64,000 nucleotides of DNA, from positions 764,158-828,157 of the forward strand of contig NZ_SZQL01000001.1 of NCBI RefSeq assembly GCF_005233845.1, in the 5' to 3' direction. Under the pieces are notes generated by a model that had not been told where the DNA came from, made no database searches, and saw nothing but the letters and a program-made list of their open reading frames with translations. This DNA comes from Ilyomonas limi. GTDB lineage: Bacteria; Bacteroidota; Bacteroidia; Chitinophagales; Chitinophagaceae. Made by a program: the position numbers and the translations under genes. This document shows positions 55,464-64,000 of the stretch, piece after piece. The number at the start of each line of letters is the position of its first letter. Position 1 is the stretch's first letter.

Positions 55464-55640
55464 CGTCATTGCGAGCGCGGGCGAAGCAATCTGTGAACTG
55501 TGGTAAAATCAGCATGAGCCACCTGAAGGGCTAACCTGTTTGGTTCTTGAACCTGGCGACAGGTTAATGTTTTACCACTAAGCTATCATAGTGACTTTAA
55601 TACAATCCACAGATTGCTTCGCTTGCAGTCGCATTATCAG
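55464..55640. repeat. 177-bp nested inverted-repeat element (REP/MITE-like)
   Basis: The outer arms GCGAAGCAATCTGTG (55481-55495) and CACAGATTGCTTCGC (55608-55622) are perfect and extend imperfectly outward by about 17 bases (ATTGCGA on the left against AATGCGA inverted on the right). A second pair, GTGGTAAAA (55500-55508) and TTTTACCAC (55570-55578), and a third, AACCTGT/ACAGGTT, nest inside. The outer word family (CATTGCGAGC...GAAGCAATCTG) resembles dispersed intergenic repeats of Bacteroidota, as I recall. The gap to 55770 has no gene. Confidence 0.65.
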
Positions 55641-55770
55641 AATGCATTTATCTAAAAATAAGTGTTCATTAAACTATTATTCTTTTTTGCATTCTATAGC
55701 TTTCCGTTAATTTCATGCAGTTTAAGAAATTGAAGCATTTGCTTACCACTCTATATTTAAAAATCGCACT

Positions 55771-56658
55771 ATGATAACCTCCAGAAGAGACTTTGTAAAG
55801 TCTGCCTCTTTGCTGTCGGCGGCCTTGTTTATTAAGCCATCATTATTCAAATACGATAAATCGCTTATCGGCTTGCAGTTGTACACGGTGCGCGATGCAA
55901 TGGCATCTGACCCCGCGGGAACGCTCGCCCGGGTGGCGCAAATTGGTTACAACTCGGTAGAAGGCGCTACCTACACCGGCACACAAAAGTTTTATGGCAT
56001 GGACGCTACTGCCTTTAAGCAACTGGTACAAAAAAATGGCTTGATTATGCCGAGTGCGCACTACCGCCTGGGCGAAGAACAGGAAAACGGCACAGATGTA
56101 CAAGGCACCATCCTGCACGACTGGCAAAAAGCGGTGGATGATGCCGCAGCCGTAGGTATTAAATACATGGTGTGTGCCTGGCTGGCACCCAGCGAGCGCG
56201 GCGGATTGGACCATTACAAACAATTAGCTACCTATTTGAATAAAGCAGGTGAAACATGTAAGAAATCGGGTATCCAGCTTTGCTACCACAATCATGATTT
56301 TGAGTTTGACAAGCAGAATGACCAATATCCATACGATGTATTGCTCAACGAAACAGATAAGGAGTTGGTGAAGATGGAAATGGACATTTACTGGGTGAAT
56401 AAAGCTGGACAAGATGCAGTTAAACTGTTCAACGAGCATCCGGGACGTTTTCCATTGTGGCATGTAAAAGACATGGATAATACGCCGCAACACAACTTTA
56501 CCGAGGTAGGTAACGGGGTTATTGATTTTAAAAACATCTTCAAATATGCTGATAAAGCAGGGTTGAAATATTTCTTTGTAGAGCAGGATCAAACGCCTGG
56601 CTCACCATTCGACAGCATTACAAAGAGCATTGCTTATATTAAGAAAAACCTGGTGTAA
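55771..56658 (+). CDS. Sugar phosphate isomerase/epimerase-like TIM-barrel protein with Tat-type signal
   Basis: The 295-residue product has a Tat-like N-terminus (SRRDFVKSASLLSAALFIKP) and an AP-endonuclease-2/xylose-isomerase-like barrel: IGLQLYTVRDAMASDPAGTL, GYNSVEGATY, LCYHNHDFEF (metal His and Glu region), KMEMDIYWVNKAG, PLWHVKDMD and FFVEQDQTPG. The reaction is not known; relatives isomerise or epimerise keto-sugars. An exported location is unusual for the fold but common in this lineage. A terminator follows. Confidence 0.88.
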   Translation: MITSRRDFVKSASLLSAALFIKPSLFKYDKSLIGLQLYTVRDAMASDPAGTLARVAQIGYNSVEGATYTGTQKFYGMDATAFKQLVQKNGLIMPSAHYRLGEEQENGTDVQGTILHDWQKAVDDAAAVGIKYMVCAWLAPSERGGLDHYKQLATYLNKAGETCKKSGIQLCYHNHDFEFDKQNDQYPYDVLLNETDKELVKMEMDIYWVNKAGQDAVKLFNEHPGRFPLWHVKDMDNTPQHNFTEVGNGVIDFKNIFKYADKAGLKYFFVEQDQTPGSPFDSITKSIAYIKKNLV

Positions 56659-56675
56659 CTTTTATTGCTTATTTA

Positions 56676-56720
56676 TACAAAACAGGCGTCTCATTATAAC
56701 GAGATGCCTGTTTTGTATTA
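56676..56720 (+). terminator. Bidirectional intrinsic terminator
   Basis: The 17-base arms TACAAAACAGGCGTCTC (56676-56692) and GAGATGCCTGTTTTGTA (56701-56717) form a long stem with one mismatch and an 8-base loop. It serves the isomerase gene and possibly the converging flippase gene. Confidence 0.82.
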
Positions 56721-56814
56721 TACATAATAAACTGTATATAACGGTCTCGAACGTTTACTCTACATTATTGCTTTGCTCCGATGCCGTTGGGATTTAAGAA
56801 ACACATACGAGCCT

Positions 56815-58173
56815 TTACTTAAGCGCCACCTGCCCTGTTATACTCCGCTTTGGCAATCCCTTTTTTATTAACGCTTTTACTTCGGTAAAGCCGGTACTAA
56901 AAACAGAGAAAAAACTGAACGGATGATAACGTTGCAGTGCCCAATTGCCAATTAAAACGCCAATAAGCGTAGGCAATACGGTAGTAAGTGCCACACCATA
57001 AATATTACCAAACATCCATACGCCGGCAAAGTCGCCTAATATATTACCTGCCAGCATAATGAGCACTTTGATGAAGTTGATTTTGGGCTGATGTATCACA
57101 TCAATAGTGAGGGCAAAAAAGCGGTCGATAGGATACAGTAGTGCAAAGCCCATAAAGATGCGTAGCACGTTGGCTGCTTCGGTATGTGCATACTTGCCGC
57201 CGCCTATGAGCGCAACAGCAAAATCGGCGCACAGTACCGACACGATGAACGCGGGTACCAAAGCAACAGTGAGCATACCTGCATATTTTTTCATCACGTT
57301 AATCACTTCGCCGCTGCGATGGCTGTTGTAGGCGGCCGATAATTCAGGCATACCGGTAGCAGCAAAACTGCGTAGCGGAATTTCCACTACTTCCATCAAC
57401 CGCAGGCCAATATTGTACACCGCCAGTGCAGGAGCGCCCAGCATGAAGTTGATGATATATGTATCGGAAGTGCGGAACATATTGGAGCTTAATGTAGTAC
57501 CTACGCTGTACTTGCCAAAATGAAATATTTCACTAATACTTTCTTTGCTGCGGCGTGCAAAATGCCGTATGCCCGACCAGCCTGCTGCAATGGCAAAAAT
57601 GCTGGTGAGCAGCGATGAAATGAGATAAGCATACACAGTAGTTTCCAGGCTGGCTTTATGCAAAAACATTAATACTGCAACAAACAAAATAAACGATCCC
57701 TGGTTGATAAACCGGATGTACAGCATTCGGTCGAAACGCTGCTCGCCCTGCAACACACAGGTAGCCATAAAAGTGGGCAAGGTGCAAATGAACGCAATAC
57801 CAAACCATTTGCAAAACAGGAACAATCCGGGATTGGAAATATGGTGTAAAAACAAAAAGGCAGGTGCGTTAAGCAAAGCTAAAATACCGGTAATAAATGT
57901 AGCAATATACCACGCTGACCCCGCTACTTCGGCACTGCGCTGCGGTGTGGCACCCGCGTAAAATTTTATAAAGGCAGTAGTTAAAAAGCCGGAGCGAAAC
58001 GTATCGGCCAGCAATACTGTAGTTTGAAAAAATACCCATATACCAATATCATTCAGTGATAATGCGCGATACAACAATGCTACTGTTGCCATGCCCAGCA
58101 ACGACATAACGCCATTACCTGCAAGCGATAAAAAATGTTTGTTTTGTATTTTTTCGCGGATATTGGATATCAT
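56815..58173 (-). CDS. Polysaccharide flippase-like membrane protein (Wzx/MATE superfamily)
   Basis: The 452-residue product has 12-14 predicted membrane helices and the oligosaccharide-flippase pattern (SLAGNGVMSLLGMATVALLY; FHFGKYSVGTTLSSNMFRTS; DTYIINFMLGAPALAVYNIG). Such proteins flip lipid-linked sugar units across the inner membrane. It is divergent from two glycosyltransferases and an acyltransferase, which supports a surface-polysaccharide role. No polymerase or ligase gene is in the window. Confidence 0.87.
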   Translation of the reverse strand: MISNIREKIQNKHFLSLAGNGVMSLLGMATVALLYRALSLNDIGIWVFFQTTVLLADTFRSGFLTTAFIKFYAGATPQRSAEVAGSAWYIATFITGILALLNAPAFLFLHHISNPGLFLFCKWFGIAFICTLPTFMATCVLQGEQRFDRMLYIRFINQGSFILFVAVLMFLHKASLETTVYAYLISSLLTSIFAIAAGWSGIRHFARRSKESISEIFHFGKYSVGTTLSSNMFRTSDTYIINFMLGAPALAVYNIGLRLMEVVEIPLRSFAATGMPELSAAYNSHRSGEVINVMKKYAGMLTVALVPAFIVSVLCADFAVALIGGGKYAHTEAANVLRIFMGFALLYPIDRFFALTIDVIHQPKINFIKVLIMLAGNILGDFAGVWMFGNIYGVALTTVLPTLIGVLIGNWALQRYHPFSFFSVFSTGFTEVKALIKKGLPKRSITGQVALK

Positions 58174-58381
58174 ATTCTATAGTGTTGATATTGGATAAAT
58201 AATATACAGTTGTTGCTTTGTCAAAGTTGAGGGTTTATTGGTTACAAAATGAAAACATAACGCTCATTTGTAAAGTCTTAAACTTAGTTTAATGGCTATT
58301 TAAGTGATAATTAAACCATATCCCTTGTTTGCTTTGGAATAATAAAGAACTTCGTTGCCGAATCCAATATTATCATTCATC

Positions 58382-59179
58382 ATGTACAATTTGCCCGGTG
58401 TGCATTCATTCAGCGAAGTAAGTTTACTCATTACACATTGCAACCGCAGCCGTTCATTAGAGCGATTGTTACAAGCATTCAAAAATTTACAATGCAGCTT
58501 TGGTGAAATAGTCGTATCGGACGATGGCAGCAAGCCGGAGCATTTAGCATACATCCAACAACTACAACATACATATGTGTTTACACTCGTAACAACGCCG
58601 GTAAACAAGGGCTTGGGCAACAATATCAACAAAGGACAAGATGCTGTATCGCTGCCTTATACCTTGTATGTGCAGGAAGACTTTGAACCATCTGAACAGT
58701 TTGCACAAGCCTTTGGCGATGCTTTGTATATTATGCAACAACGCAACGATATAGATATTGTAAGGCTGTACGCTTATTTTTCTTATCCATACAAAAAGCC
58801 TTTTGGAAATGGCTTTTCCAAAATGAAATTTCATGCTGCACCGTGGTACACCAACCATTTAAAGTTTTATGTATATAGTGATCATCCGCATTTACGCAGA
58901 AGTGATTTCTTAGAAAAGTTTGGTCGTTATGCCGAAGGGGTGAAAGGCGATATTACGGAATATCGCATGGCCGTTTCCTTTATTAAGCACAAAGGCAAAG
59001 GCTTATTTTATGATGATTTTACCAAAGTGTTTTACCAGCGAAACTCTGCTGCCGAACCCAGCACCATGAACCGCAGTAACTGGCGTGAAAGTCAAAAACC
59101 GGTGCTACTGATGATACGTGCCATTTATCTCAAATTCAAGCTGTTGAAGTGCACATTCGACCTCGCATTAAGCAAATAA
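58382..59179 (+). CDS. Family 2-like glycosyltransferase (tandem copy 1)
   Basis: The 265-residue product (ATG 58382) has a GT-A-type N-terminus (VSLLITHCNRSRSLERLLQA; EIVVSDDGSKPEHLAYI), NKGLGNNINKGQDAV, and the acidic motif LYVQEDFEP in the position of the family's metal-binding DxD. It ends in a positively charged tail. It transfers a sugar from a nucleotide donor, probably to a surface glycan. The next gene, 23 bases downstream, is a close paralogue sharing an identical 91-bp DNA tract. Confidence 0.85.
   Translation: MYNLPGVHSFSEVSLLITHCNRSRSLERLLQAFKNLQCSFGEIVVSDDGSKPEHLAYIQQLQHTYVFTLVTTPVNKGLGNNINKGQDAVSLPYTLYVQEDFEPSEQFAQAFGDALYIMQQRNDIDIVRLYAYFSYPYKKPFGNGFSKMKFHAAPWYTNHLKFYVYSDHPHLRRSDFLEKFGRYAEGVKGDITEYRMAVSFIKHKGKGLFYDDFTKVFYQRNSAAEPSTMNRSNWRESQKPVLLMIRAIYLKFKLLKCTFDLALSK
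58861..58951 (+). repeat. 91-bp tract identical to 59670-59760 (copy in first glycosyltransferase)
   Basis: The DNA here is identical at every base to 59670-59760, while flanking coding sequence of the two paralogues differs clearly. It encodes KFYVYSDHPHLRRSDFLEKF and the following GRYAEGVKGD. This suggests recent gene conversion. Confidence 0.85.
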
Positions 59180-59202
59180 AACACTTTATATAATCTTTAT
59201 TA

Positions 59203-59979
59203 ATGGCAAACAAAGTTCATTTTTTTAAAGGTGTAACGCTGCTGGTAACGCATTACAACCGCAGCCGCTCTCTGGAGCATTTACTGCAATCATTTAGTAA
59301 TATCAATTGTGTGTTCGAAGAGATTGTAGTATCAGATGATGGCAGCAAACCGGAGCATATAAATTACTTGTGGCAACTGCAAAAGCAATATACTTTTCGC
59401 ATAATTACTACGTCCGTAAATAAAGGGTTAGGTAATAACATCAACAAAGGACAAGATGCGGTGTGCACACCTTTTACGTTGTATGTGCAGGAAGATTTTG
59501 AACCGGCGCACGATTTTGCTTTGCACTTTGCCCATGCACTCGAGATAATGCAGGAGAAAGAAGATACGGATGTGGTGCGTTTTTATGCTTATTTCAAATA
59601 TCCTTACCTTAAGCCATACAAGCACGGCTTTGCTCAAATGCAGTTTGCCTGGTGGTTGCCGGGGTATAAAAAGTTTTATGTATATAGTGATCATCCGCAT
59701 TTACGCAGAAGTGATTTCTTAGAAAAGTTTGGTCGTTATGCCGAAGGGGTGAAAGGCGATGTAACAGAGTATCGTATGATGATGTCTTTCTTAAAAGGCA
59801 AAGGTAAAGCGCTGTTTTATGAAGATTACCGCAACCTGTTTTTTCAAAAGAATTCTGTAGCCGAACCCAGTACTATGAAGCGCAATTTCTGGCGCGAAAG
59901 CAACAATATTATTGTACACCTGCTGCGCGAAAGCTATCGTCATTTTAAGTTCAACTACGATTTATTGTTCCGTTTTTAA
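59203..59979 (+). CDS. Family 2-like glycosyltransferase (tandem copy 2)
   Basis: The 258-residue product has the same layout as copy 1 (VTLLVTHYNRSRSLEHLLQS; EIVVSDDGSKPEHINYLWQL; LYVQEDFEP). The best conserved block, YVYSDHPHLRRSDFLEKFGR, lies in the identical DNA tract. The two copies probably arose by duplication and now add different or consecutive sugars; substrates are unknown. Confidence 0.85.
   Translation: MANKVHFFKGVTLLVTHYNRSRSLEHLLQSFSNINCVFEEIVVSDDGSKPEHINYLWQLQKQYTFRIITTSVNKGLGNNINKGQDAVCTPFTLYVQEDFEPAHDFALHFAHALEIMQEKEDTDVVRFYAYFKYPYLKPYKHGFAQMQFAWWLPGYKKFYVYSDHPHLRRSDFLEKFGRYAEGVKGDVTEYRMMMSFLKGKGKALFYEDYRNLFFQKNSVAEPSTMKRNFWRESNNIIVHLLRESYRHFKFNYDLLFRF
59670..59760 (+). repeat. 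91-bp tract identical to 58861-58951 (copy in second glycosyltransferase)
   Basis: This is the second member of the pair, offset by 809 bases. Sequence diverges immediately on both sides. Confidence 0.85.
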
Positions 59980-59982
59980 TAG

Positions 59983-60060
59983 TGGTGAGTGGTGAAGTGA
60001 ATGGTGAATTTTACAACTTACAACAACTCACCACTGAACACTCACCATTAACCATTCACT
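59983..60060. repeat. Degenerate inverted repeat of GTGAATGGTGAAT type
   Basis: Between the second glycosyltransferase and the acyltransferase, GTGAAGTGAATGGTGAAT (59991-60008) faces ACCATTCACTACTTCAC (about 60052-60068), with further CTCACCA/TGGTGAG words between. It resembles other low-complexity intergenic tracts in the window. Confidence 0.5.
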
Positions 60061-60082
60061 ACTTCACTTTCAATATCTATTC

Positions 60083-61156
60083 ATGCAACTGAAAGTTTCA
60101 ACAAACAGAATCAATTCGCTCGATTACTTGCGTGGCCTTGCAGCGGTAGGCATTATGTGCTATCACATGCAACTACTCAATTTTGGCGAAGTGGATGCTT
60201 CCACCGCATTGGCAAAAATCAAGATTTATGGTGTATCTATCTTTTATATTTTAAGTGGGCTTACGCTATATAAAGTGTATGTACAAAAATTTGGTGTAAA
60301 AGCCATAGGCGGATTTTATAAAAAAAGAATCTTCCGCATTGTGCCACTTTTGTTGTTGGCAACCATACTCACCTATTTGTTCGATAGCGAACAACCTGTT
60401 TCTTACTTCAAGCTGCTGTGTAATATTGCCGTATTACCCGGTATTATTCGTGCGGATGTATTTATCGCCAATGGTGCATGGTCTATTGGTAATGAGTGTT
60501 GTTTTTACCTGTTTTTTCCGGTATTCTTATTATTGGCAAAAAGAAACAAATTATATCTCTGGCTGGGCATTTTTATTTCGTTGCTCGTTTTCATTTTCTT
60601 TTCATTTAATGTGCTGCAATCAACGCAAACATTAGGTGCACAATGGGCTGCTTATGTAAATGTGCTTAACCAGTTTTTCTTATTTGTTTTGGGTATGGGG
60701 CTGGCTTCGCTGAAAGAGGCGCCTGCAATATTTAAAAAGATAGCACCGTTTGGTATAATTGCATTGGTGTTACTCATTTTCTTCTACCCTGTACAAGGCG
60801 AGCCGGTTGTACTGGTAACGGGCTATACCCGGCTGGCGCTTACAGGGTATATCGCTGCACTTTGCTACTGTGTATATATTGCCGATTTTAATTTTTTACC
60901 TGCAAGTACCAAATGGGTGTTGCATACAATGGGCGAAATCAGTTATGCTATTTATCTCATGCACCCGGTAGTGTATTTAAGCTTAAAAATGATAACAGGC
61001 ACTAATGTTTCTCCGTATGTACTGATAGCTGCTACGGTTCTTACTACGCTGCCATTGAGTTATATAGTATACCATAAGTTCGAGAAATATTTTATTGATT
61101 TAGGCAAAAAGCCATTGCGCCTGACGGTATTACGGCTGCTGAATAATAAAGCTTAA
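60083..61156 (+). CDS. Acyltransferase family 3 (OafA/NodX-like) membrane protein
   Basis: The 357-residue product has about ten membrane helices and the family start (NRINSLDYLRGLAAVGIMCY then HMQLL, with the conserved Arg and His), GVSIFYILSGLTLYKVY, the basic loop FYKKRIFRIVPLLL, and NGAWSIGNECCFYLFFPVFL. Such proteins acetylate or acylate surface sugars at the inner membrane. It follows the two glycosyltransferases on the same strand and probably decorates their product. Confidence 0.9.
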   Translation: MQLKVSTNRINSLDYLRGLAAVGIMCYHMQLLNFGEVDASTALAKIKIYGVSIFYILSGLTLYKVYVQKFGVKAIGGFYKKRIFRIVPLLLLATILTYLFDSEQPVSYFKLLCNIAVLPGIIRADVFIANGAWSIGNECCFYLFFPVFLLLAKRNKLYLWLGIFISLLVFIFFSFNVLQSTQTLGAQWAAYVNVLNQFFLFVLGMGLASLKEAPAIFKKIAPFGIIALVLLIFFYPVQGEPVVLVTGYTRLALTGYIAALCYCVYIADFNFLPASTKWVLHTMGEISYAIYLMHPVVYLSLKMITGTNVSPYVLIAATVLTTLPLSYIVYHKFEKYFIDLGKKPLRLTVLRLLNNKA

Positions 61157-61269
61157 GTAAGTAGAATAATATAAGCAAACAAAGCTGACGTATGTGGTAT
61201 TCTTTTGCAGAGATAGCTTTTCCTTTACACCTGCATTTTGCTTATACAGCAAAGGACTCTTTTATAACA

Positions 61270-61923
61270 TCAGTATTTATCAAAAAAGTCGTTTTTCATC
61301 ACGTTTAAATCAACTGCATTACCCGGTATTCCCTGTACCACACCGCTTTCGCTGTATTGCCATATTTTCCATTCAAGCCAGCCGGTTGGCGGCAGTGGAG
61401 GATTATCTAAATTAATGATGGTTGGATACCGCGCCAACCATAAAGGATGCGAGCCATATTGATGATTGGATGGCAAATGTTGTTCCGCATAACTTTTTGA
61501 AGTGTAAATCATAAATTCATAACCGGCATCCTGAACTATTTTGGCAAAAATAGAAATCCATTCATCTACATCAATCGAACGCATCAATATTTTATCATCT
61601 TCAAAATCCAATACCAATGGAAAGTTGGGCTTGGGCAGAGCTTTGGAAACAGTTTCCACAAAAAAGTTGGCCTCGTCAGACGCATCCATCTGGATAGAAG
61701 GAAATGCCGCAGGATGTGCAAAATGGTAGTAGCCTATCTTAAGTGCTGCATTTAATGCATCATCTGCCTGTTTTTTTGCAATATCAATAAAAGCCTGCTT
61801 ATATGCGCTGCCATCTGTTGCTTTCATAAAGCTATACAGGTAGCCTGCCTCTTTTACGTGATTCCAGTTGATGTTTGTGCCCTGCCAGCGGCTTACATCA
61901 ATTCCCTGAATAAAATTTTCCAT
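61270..61923 (-). CDS. GH25 lysozyme-like muramidase
   Basis: The 217-residue product has the GH25 barrel: GIDVSRWQG with Asp9, FMKATDGSAY, IGYYHFAHP, the catalytic DxE motif LVLDFEDD (Asp106 and Glu108), and WLARYPTI with LEWKIWQYSESG. GH25 enzymes cleave between N-acetylmuramic acid and N-acetylglucosamine in peptidoglycan. No signal peptide or cell-wall-binding domain is present, so its access to peptidoglycan is unclear. No phage genes were seen around it. Confidence 0.92.
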   Translation of the reverse strand: MENFIQGIDVSRWQGTNINWNHVKEAGYLYSFMKATDGSAYKQAFIDIAKKQADDALNAALKIGYYHFAHPAAFPSIQMDASDEANFFVETVSKALPKPNFPLVLDFEDDKILMRSIDVDEWISIFAKIVQDAGYEFMIYTSKSYAEQHLPSNHQYGSHPLWLARYPTIINLDNPPLPPTGWLEWKIWQYSESGVVQGIPGNAVDLNVMKNDFFDKY

Positions 61924-62415
61924 AGTATGTTTGTTTTTAAAGGATGAAACAGTGTTTATGTGTACATAATTAAACCGAAAAATCTATTAAGATAGCTCAT
62001 TTAAAGACAAATGGACAGTTAGTTGCAGAAATAGAATGTACAGCAATCAGCCTGCAAATAAATTACTCCGGTACTAAGGTGGTTCTTTAATTGGCACTAT
62101 GTACTAATCCGCTGCAACCATAAAGTTCAGGAAAACATTTGTAATAGTGATAACCAATTTAATAATAAAAACAGATTTGAAAAATAGAATGCCGTGTAAA
62201 GCAAAATTGCTGCAATCCTTTCTTCCATTATTATATAACGTTTTAGGCTAGATCATTCTCAAAGAAAACTTGTGTGGCTTGGAAGTAGTATGAACTCCTT
62301 TTTAATGTTGTTCGAGTACAATGTATAATCTTATTTTTATAAGGTCTTTTCCGCTCTTATGGCTTATAAGCATTGTATTATTTCCTTAATTTCGATACCT
62401 CTTTAATATTCCATC
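61924..62415. other. 492-base gap before the gamma-glutamyltransferase gene
   Basis: AT-rich sequence with no credible coding frame or strong hairpin. TAATTTCG about 20 bases before ATG 62416 is one mismatch from the -7 consensus. Confidence 0.45.
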
Positions 62416-64000
62416 ATGCTACAGCCATTACGCCTGCTATCTTTACTTATATGCTTGTTTACGCTCACTTTACAACTACATGCGCAGGATCGGCTAACCG
62501 GAAGAGGTTTTGATACCCGCTCGATGGTAATTGCGCAACATGGCATGGCATGCACCAGCCATCCGCTGGCAACAATGACTGCAATTGATGTGCTGAAAAA
62601 AGGTGGAACTGCTGTGGATGCTGCCATTGCAGCCAATGCGGTATTGGGCGTGACTGATCCTGACATGAATGGCATTGGCGGCGATTTATTTGCCATTGTG
62701 TATGATGCTAAAACAAAGAAGTTGTATGGGCTGAATGCCTCCGGCCGCTCGCCTTATGCTTTAACGCCCGATGAATTTAAAAAGCGGAAATTGGACTTTA
62801 TACCCATATTCGGACCACTCTCGGTTTCGGTGCCCGGTTGTGTGGATGGCTGGTTTGAATTGCATAACCGTTTTGGAAAATTACCCATGACCGATGTGCT
62901 GGCAGGGGCTATTAATTATGCCCGCAACGGCTTTCCGGTAGCCAATGAATTTGCCTTTTATTTACACCAGATAGCAGATAATATAATACATACTACCAAC
63001 AACGAGCAGCCTTATACCAAAAACTTATCGGCACTTTATTTTCCACAAGGAAAGCCACCTGCAGAAGGCGATATTTTTAAGAACCCTGATTTGGCTAACT
63101 CGTTGGAAAAAATTGCTAAAGGCGGCAGAGATGTTTTTTATAAAGGAGCTATTGCGCAAGCTATTGATGCTTACATGAAAAAGATGGGTGGTTTTTTGTC
63201 TGCCAAAGATTTGGCAAATCATACTTCCAATTGGATAGATCCGGTTTCTACCACCTACCGCGGTTATGAAGTGTGGGAGTTGCCACCCAATGGACAAGGT
63301 ATTACCGTACTGCAAATGCTGAATATTTTGGAGCCTTTCGATTTTAGTCATATCACATATGGCAGCCCCAGCCACCTGCATTTGCTTACAGAAGCTACGA
63401 GGCTCGCCTACGAAGACCGTGCAAAGTATTTTGCCGATCCCGACTTTGCCAACATTCCGGTGCAGCAATTAATTTCTAAACAGTATGGTATTGCATGGAG
63501 CAAACTAATTGATACTAACAGCGCTGCAAACGAGTTTACCAGCGGTGATTCTTTATTAAAGAAAGGCGAAACTGTGTATCTGACTGTAGCAGATGATGAA
63601 GGTAATATGGTTTCGCTGATACAAAGTAATTTCAATGCTTTTGGCTCTCAGCTGGTGCCGGATGGACTGGGCTTTGTATTGCAAGACCGCGGTGCACTAT
63701 TCAATTTGAAGGCGGGATTCAACAATTCGTATGCGCCACATAAGCGGCCTTTTCATACCATCATTCCTGCCTTTGTTACCAAAGATGGCCAGCCTTATAT
63801 GAGCTTTGGCGTAATGGGCGGCAGCTTTCAGCCGATAGGGCAAGTGCAGGTGCTGATGAACATCATTGACTTTGGCATGAATATACAGGAAGCCGGTGAT
63901 GCGCCCCGTATCTTTCCTTTAGGCACTGCCGACCCAACCGGCAGCACAAAAGGCATGGAAAGGATTGCATTGGAATCGGGCTTCTCGTTTGAAACAATAA
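62416..64000 (+). CDS. Gamma-glutamyltransferase, 3' end outside window
   Basis: The frame opens at ATG 62416 and runs to the window edge (528 codons). It has a signal peptide (LLSLLICLFTLTLQLHAQD) and Ntn-hydrolase GGT motifs: GGTAVDAAIAANAVLGVTDP, MNGIGGDLFAIVYD, LPPNGQGITVLQMLNILEPF, the cleavage/nucleophile region KGETVYLTVADDEGNMVSLI (Thr386 in the catalytic position, with Val where many relatives have a second Thr) and FGVMGGSFQPIGQVQVLMN. It moves or hydrolyses gamma-glutamyl groups, for example of glutathione, in the periplasm. Self-cleavage at Thr386 is expected from the family. Confidence 0.92.
   Translation, partial: MLQPLRLLSLLICLFTLTLQLHAQDRLTGRGFDTRSMVIAQHGMACTSHPLATMTAIDVLKKGGTAVDAAIAANAVLGVTDPDMNGIGGDLFAIVYDAKTKKLYGLNASGRSPYALTPDEFKKRKLDFIPIFGPLSVSVPGCVDGWFELHNRFGKLPMTDVLAGAINYARNGFPVANEFAFYLHQIADNIIHTTNNEQPYTKNLSALYFPQGKPPAEGDIFKNPDLANSLEKIAKGGRDVFYKGAIAQAIDAYMKKMGGFLSAKDLANHTSNWIDPVSTTYRGYEVWELPPNGQGITVLQMLNILEPFDFSHITYGSPSHLHLLTEATRLAYEDRAKYFADPDFANIPVQQLISKQYGIAWSKLIDTNSAANEFTSGDSLLKKGETVYLTVADDEGNMVSLIQSNFNAFGSQLVPDGLGFVLQDRGALFNLKAGFNNSYAPHKRPFHTIIPAFVTKDGQPYMSFGVMGGSFQPIGQVQVLMNIIDFGMNIQEAGDAPRIFPLGTADPTGSTKGMERIALESGFSFETI

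Noticed and set aside
55535-55600. tRNA-like sequence on the minus strand (TAGCTTAGTGGTAAAAC then a GGTTCAAG-like arm)
   Set aside because: No acceptor stem or proper 7-base T-loop can be formed. The similarity is explained by the nested inverted repeat.
1-64000. CRISPR arrays, integrases, insertion-sequence transposases or phage modules
   Set aside because: No regularly spaced repeats and no transposase, integrase or phage structural genes were found among the readable frames. The GH25 gene alone is not evidence of a prophage.

Overview
The window is a 64 kb piece of a Bacteroidota chromosome, most likely family Chitinophagaceae. The evidence is a SusC/SusD pair, several TonB-linked outer-membrane proteins, starts without Shine-Dalgarno sequences, many promoter -7 boxes of the Bacteroidota form TAnnTTTG, and the housekeeping genes rpsO, pnp, prmA, plsY, infB, nusA and rimP. 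Genes at both edges are cut: a GH13 amylase on the left and a gamma-glutamyltransferase on the right. No tRNA, rRNA, CRISPR array or intact insertion sequence was seen.

Region 1 (1-2.4 kb) holds the amylase and the remnant of an S9 peptidase. Region 2 (2.6-10.6 kb) is the most unusual. Two tandem one-component regulators each fuse an N-terminal CxxC metal-binding domain (HMA-like) to an AraC helix-turn-helix. Beside them are a multicopper oxidase, a DJ-1/PfpI protein, a methyltransferase-like protein, a 39-residue peptide with 10 cysteines, an acetyltransferase with a Cys-rich tail and an outer-membrane receptor. Three promoters here (oxidase, Cys-rich peptide and one regulator) share a two-part element, AATTATATAA-N16-TATAACA. 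In all three the -7 box starts 53 bases after the element starts. This looks like a small copper or soft-metal regulon.

Region 3 (10.8-21.7 kb) is housekeeping: a thioredoxin-like protein, rpsO, pnp, prmA and plsY on the plus strand, then infB, nusA and rimP on the minus strand. A 641-base gap between plsY and infB contains a candidate structured RNA ending in a strong terminator. The rimP leader carries a terminator-like hairpin directly before the start codon.

Region 4 (21.8-43.5 kb) is a sugar-utilisation locus. One minus-strand block is susC, susD, GH172, a SlyD-like isomerase and a GH116. A second is a LacI regulator, a lipoprotein, fucI, fucP, a second GH116, a second SlyD-like protein and a CobW-type GTPase. 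An SDR dehydrogenase is divergent. Six copies of a LacI-type operator (consensus GCTTAAWCGTTTAAGC) lie before lacI and between susC and the SDR gene. The enzyme set fits L-fucose or D-arabinose; GH172 with FucI and no fucosidase makes D-arabinan a real possibility.

Region 5 (43.9-64 kb) is mixed: an orphan receiver, a DinB-like protein, a lipoprotein, nhaA, a YncE-like/phosphoesterase fusion, a GH51-like hydrolase, a DUF1003 protein, an Mla-type lipid ABC transporter, a sugar isomerase-like protein, a flippase with two tandem paralogous glycosyltransferases and an acyltransferase (surface polysaccharide), a GH25 lysozyme and the cut gamma-glutamyltransferase. Two inverted-repeat elements resembling MITEs lie between genes at about 45.0 and 55.5 kb.
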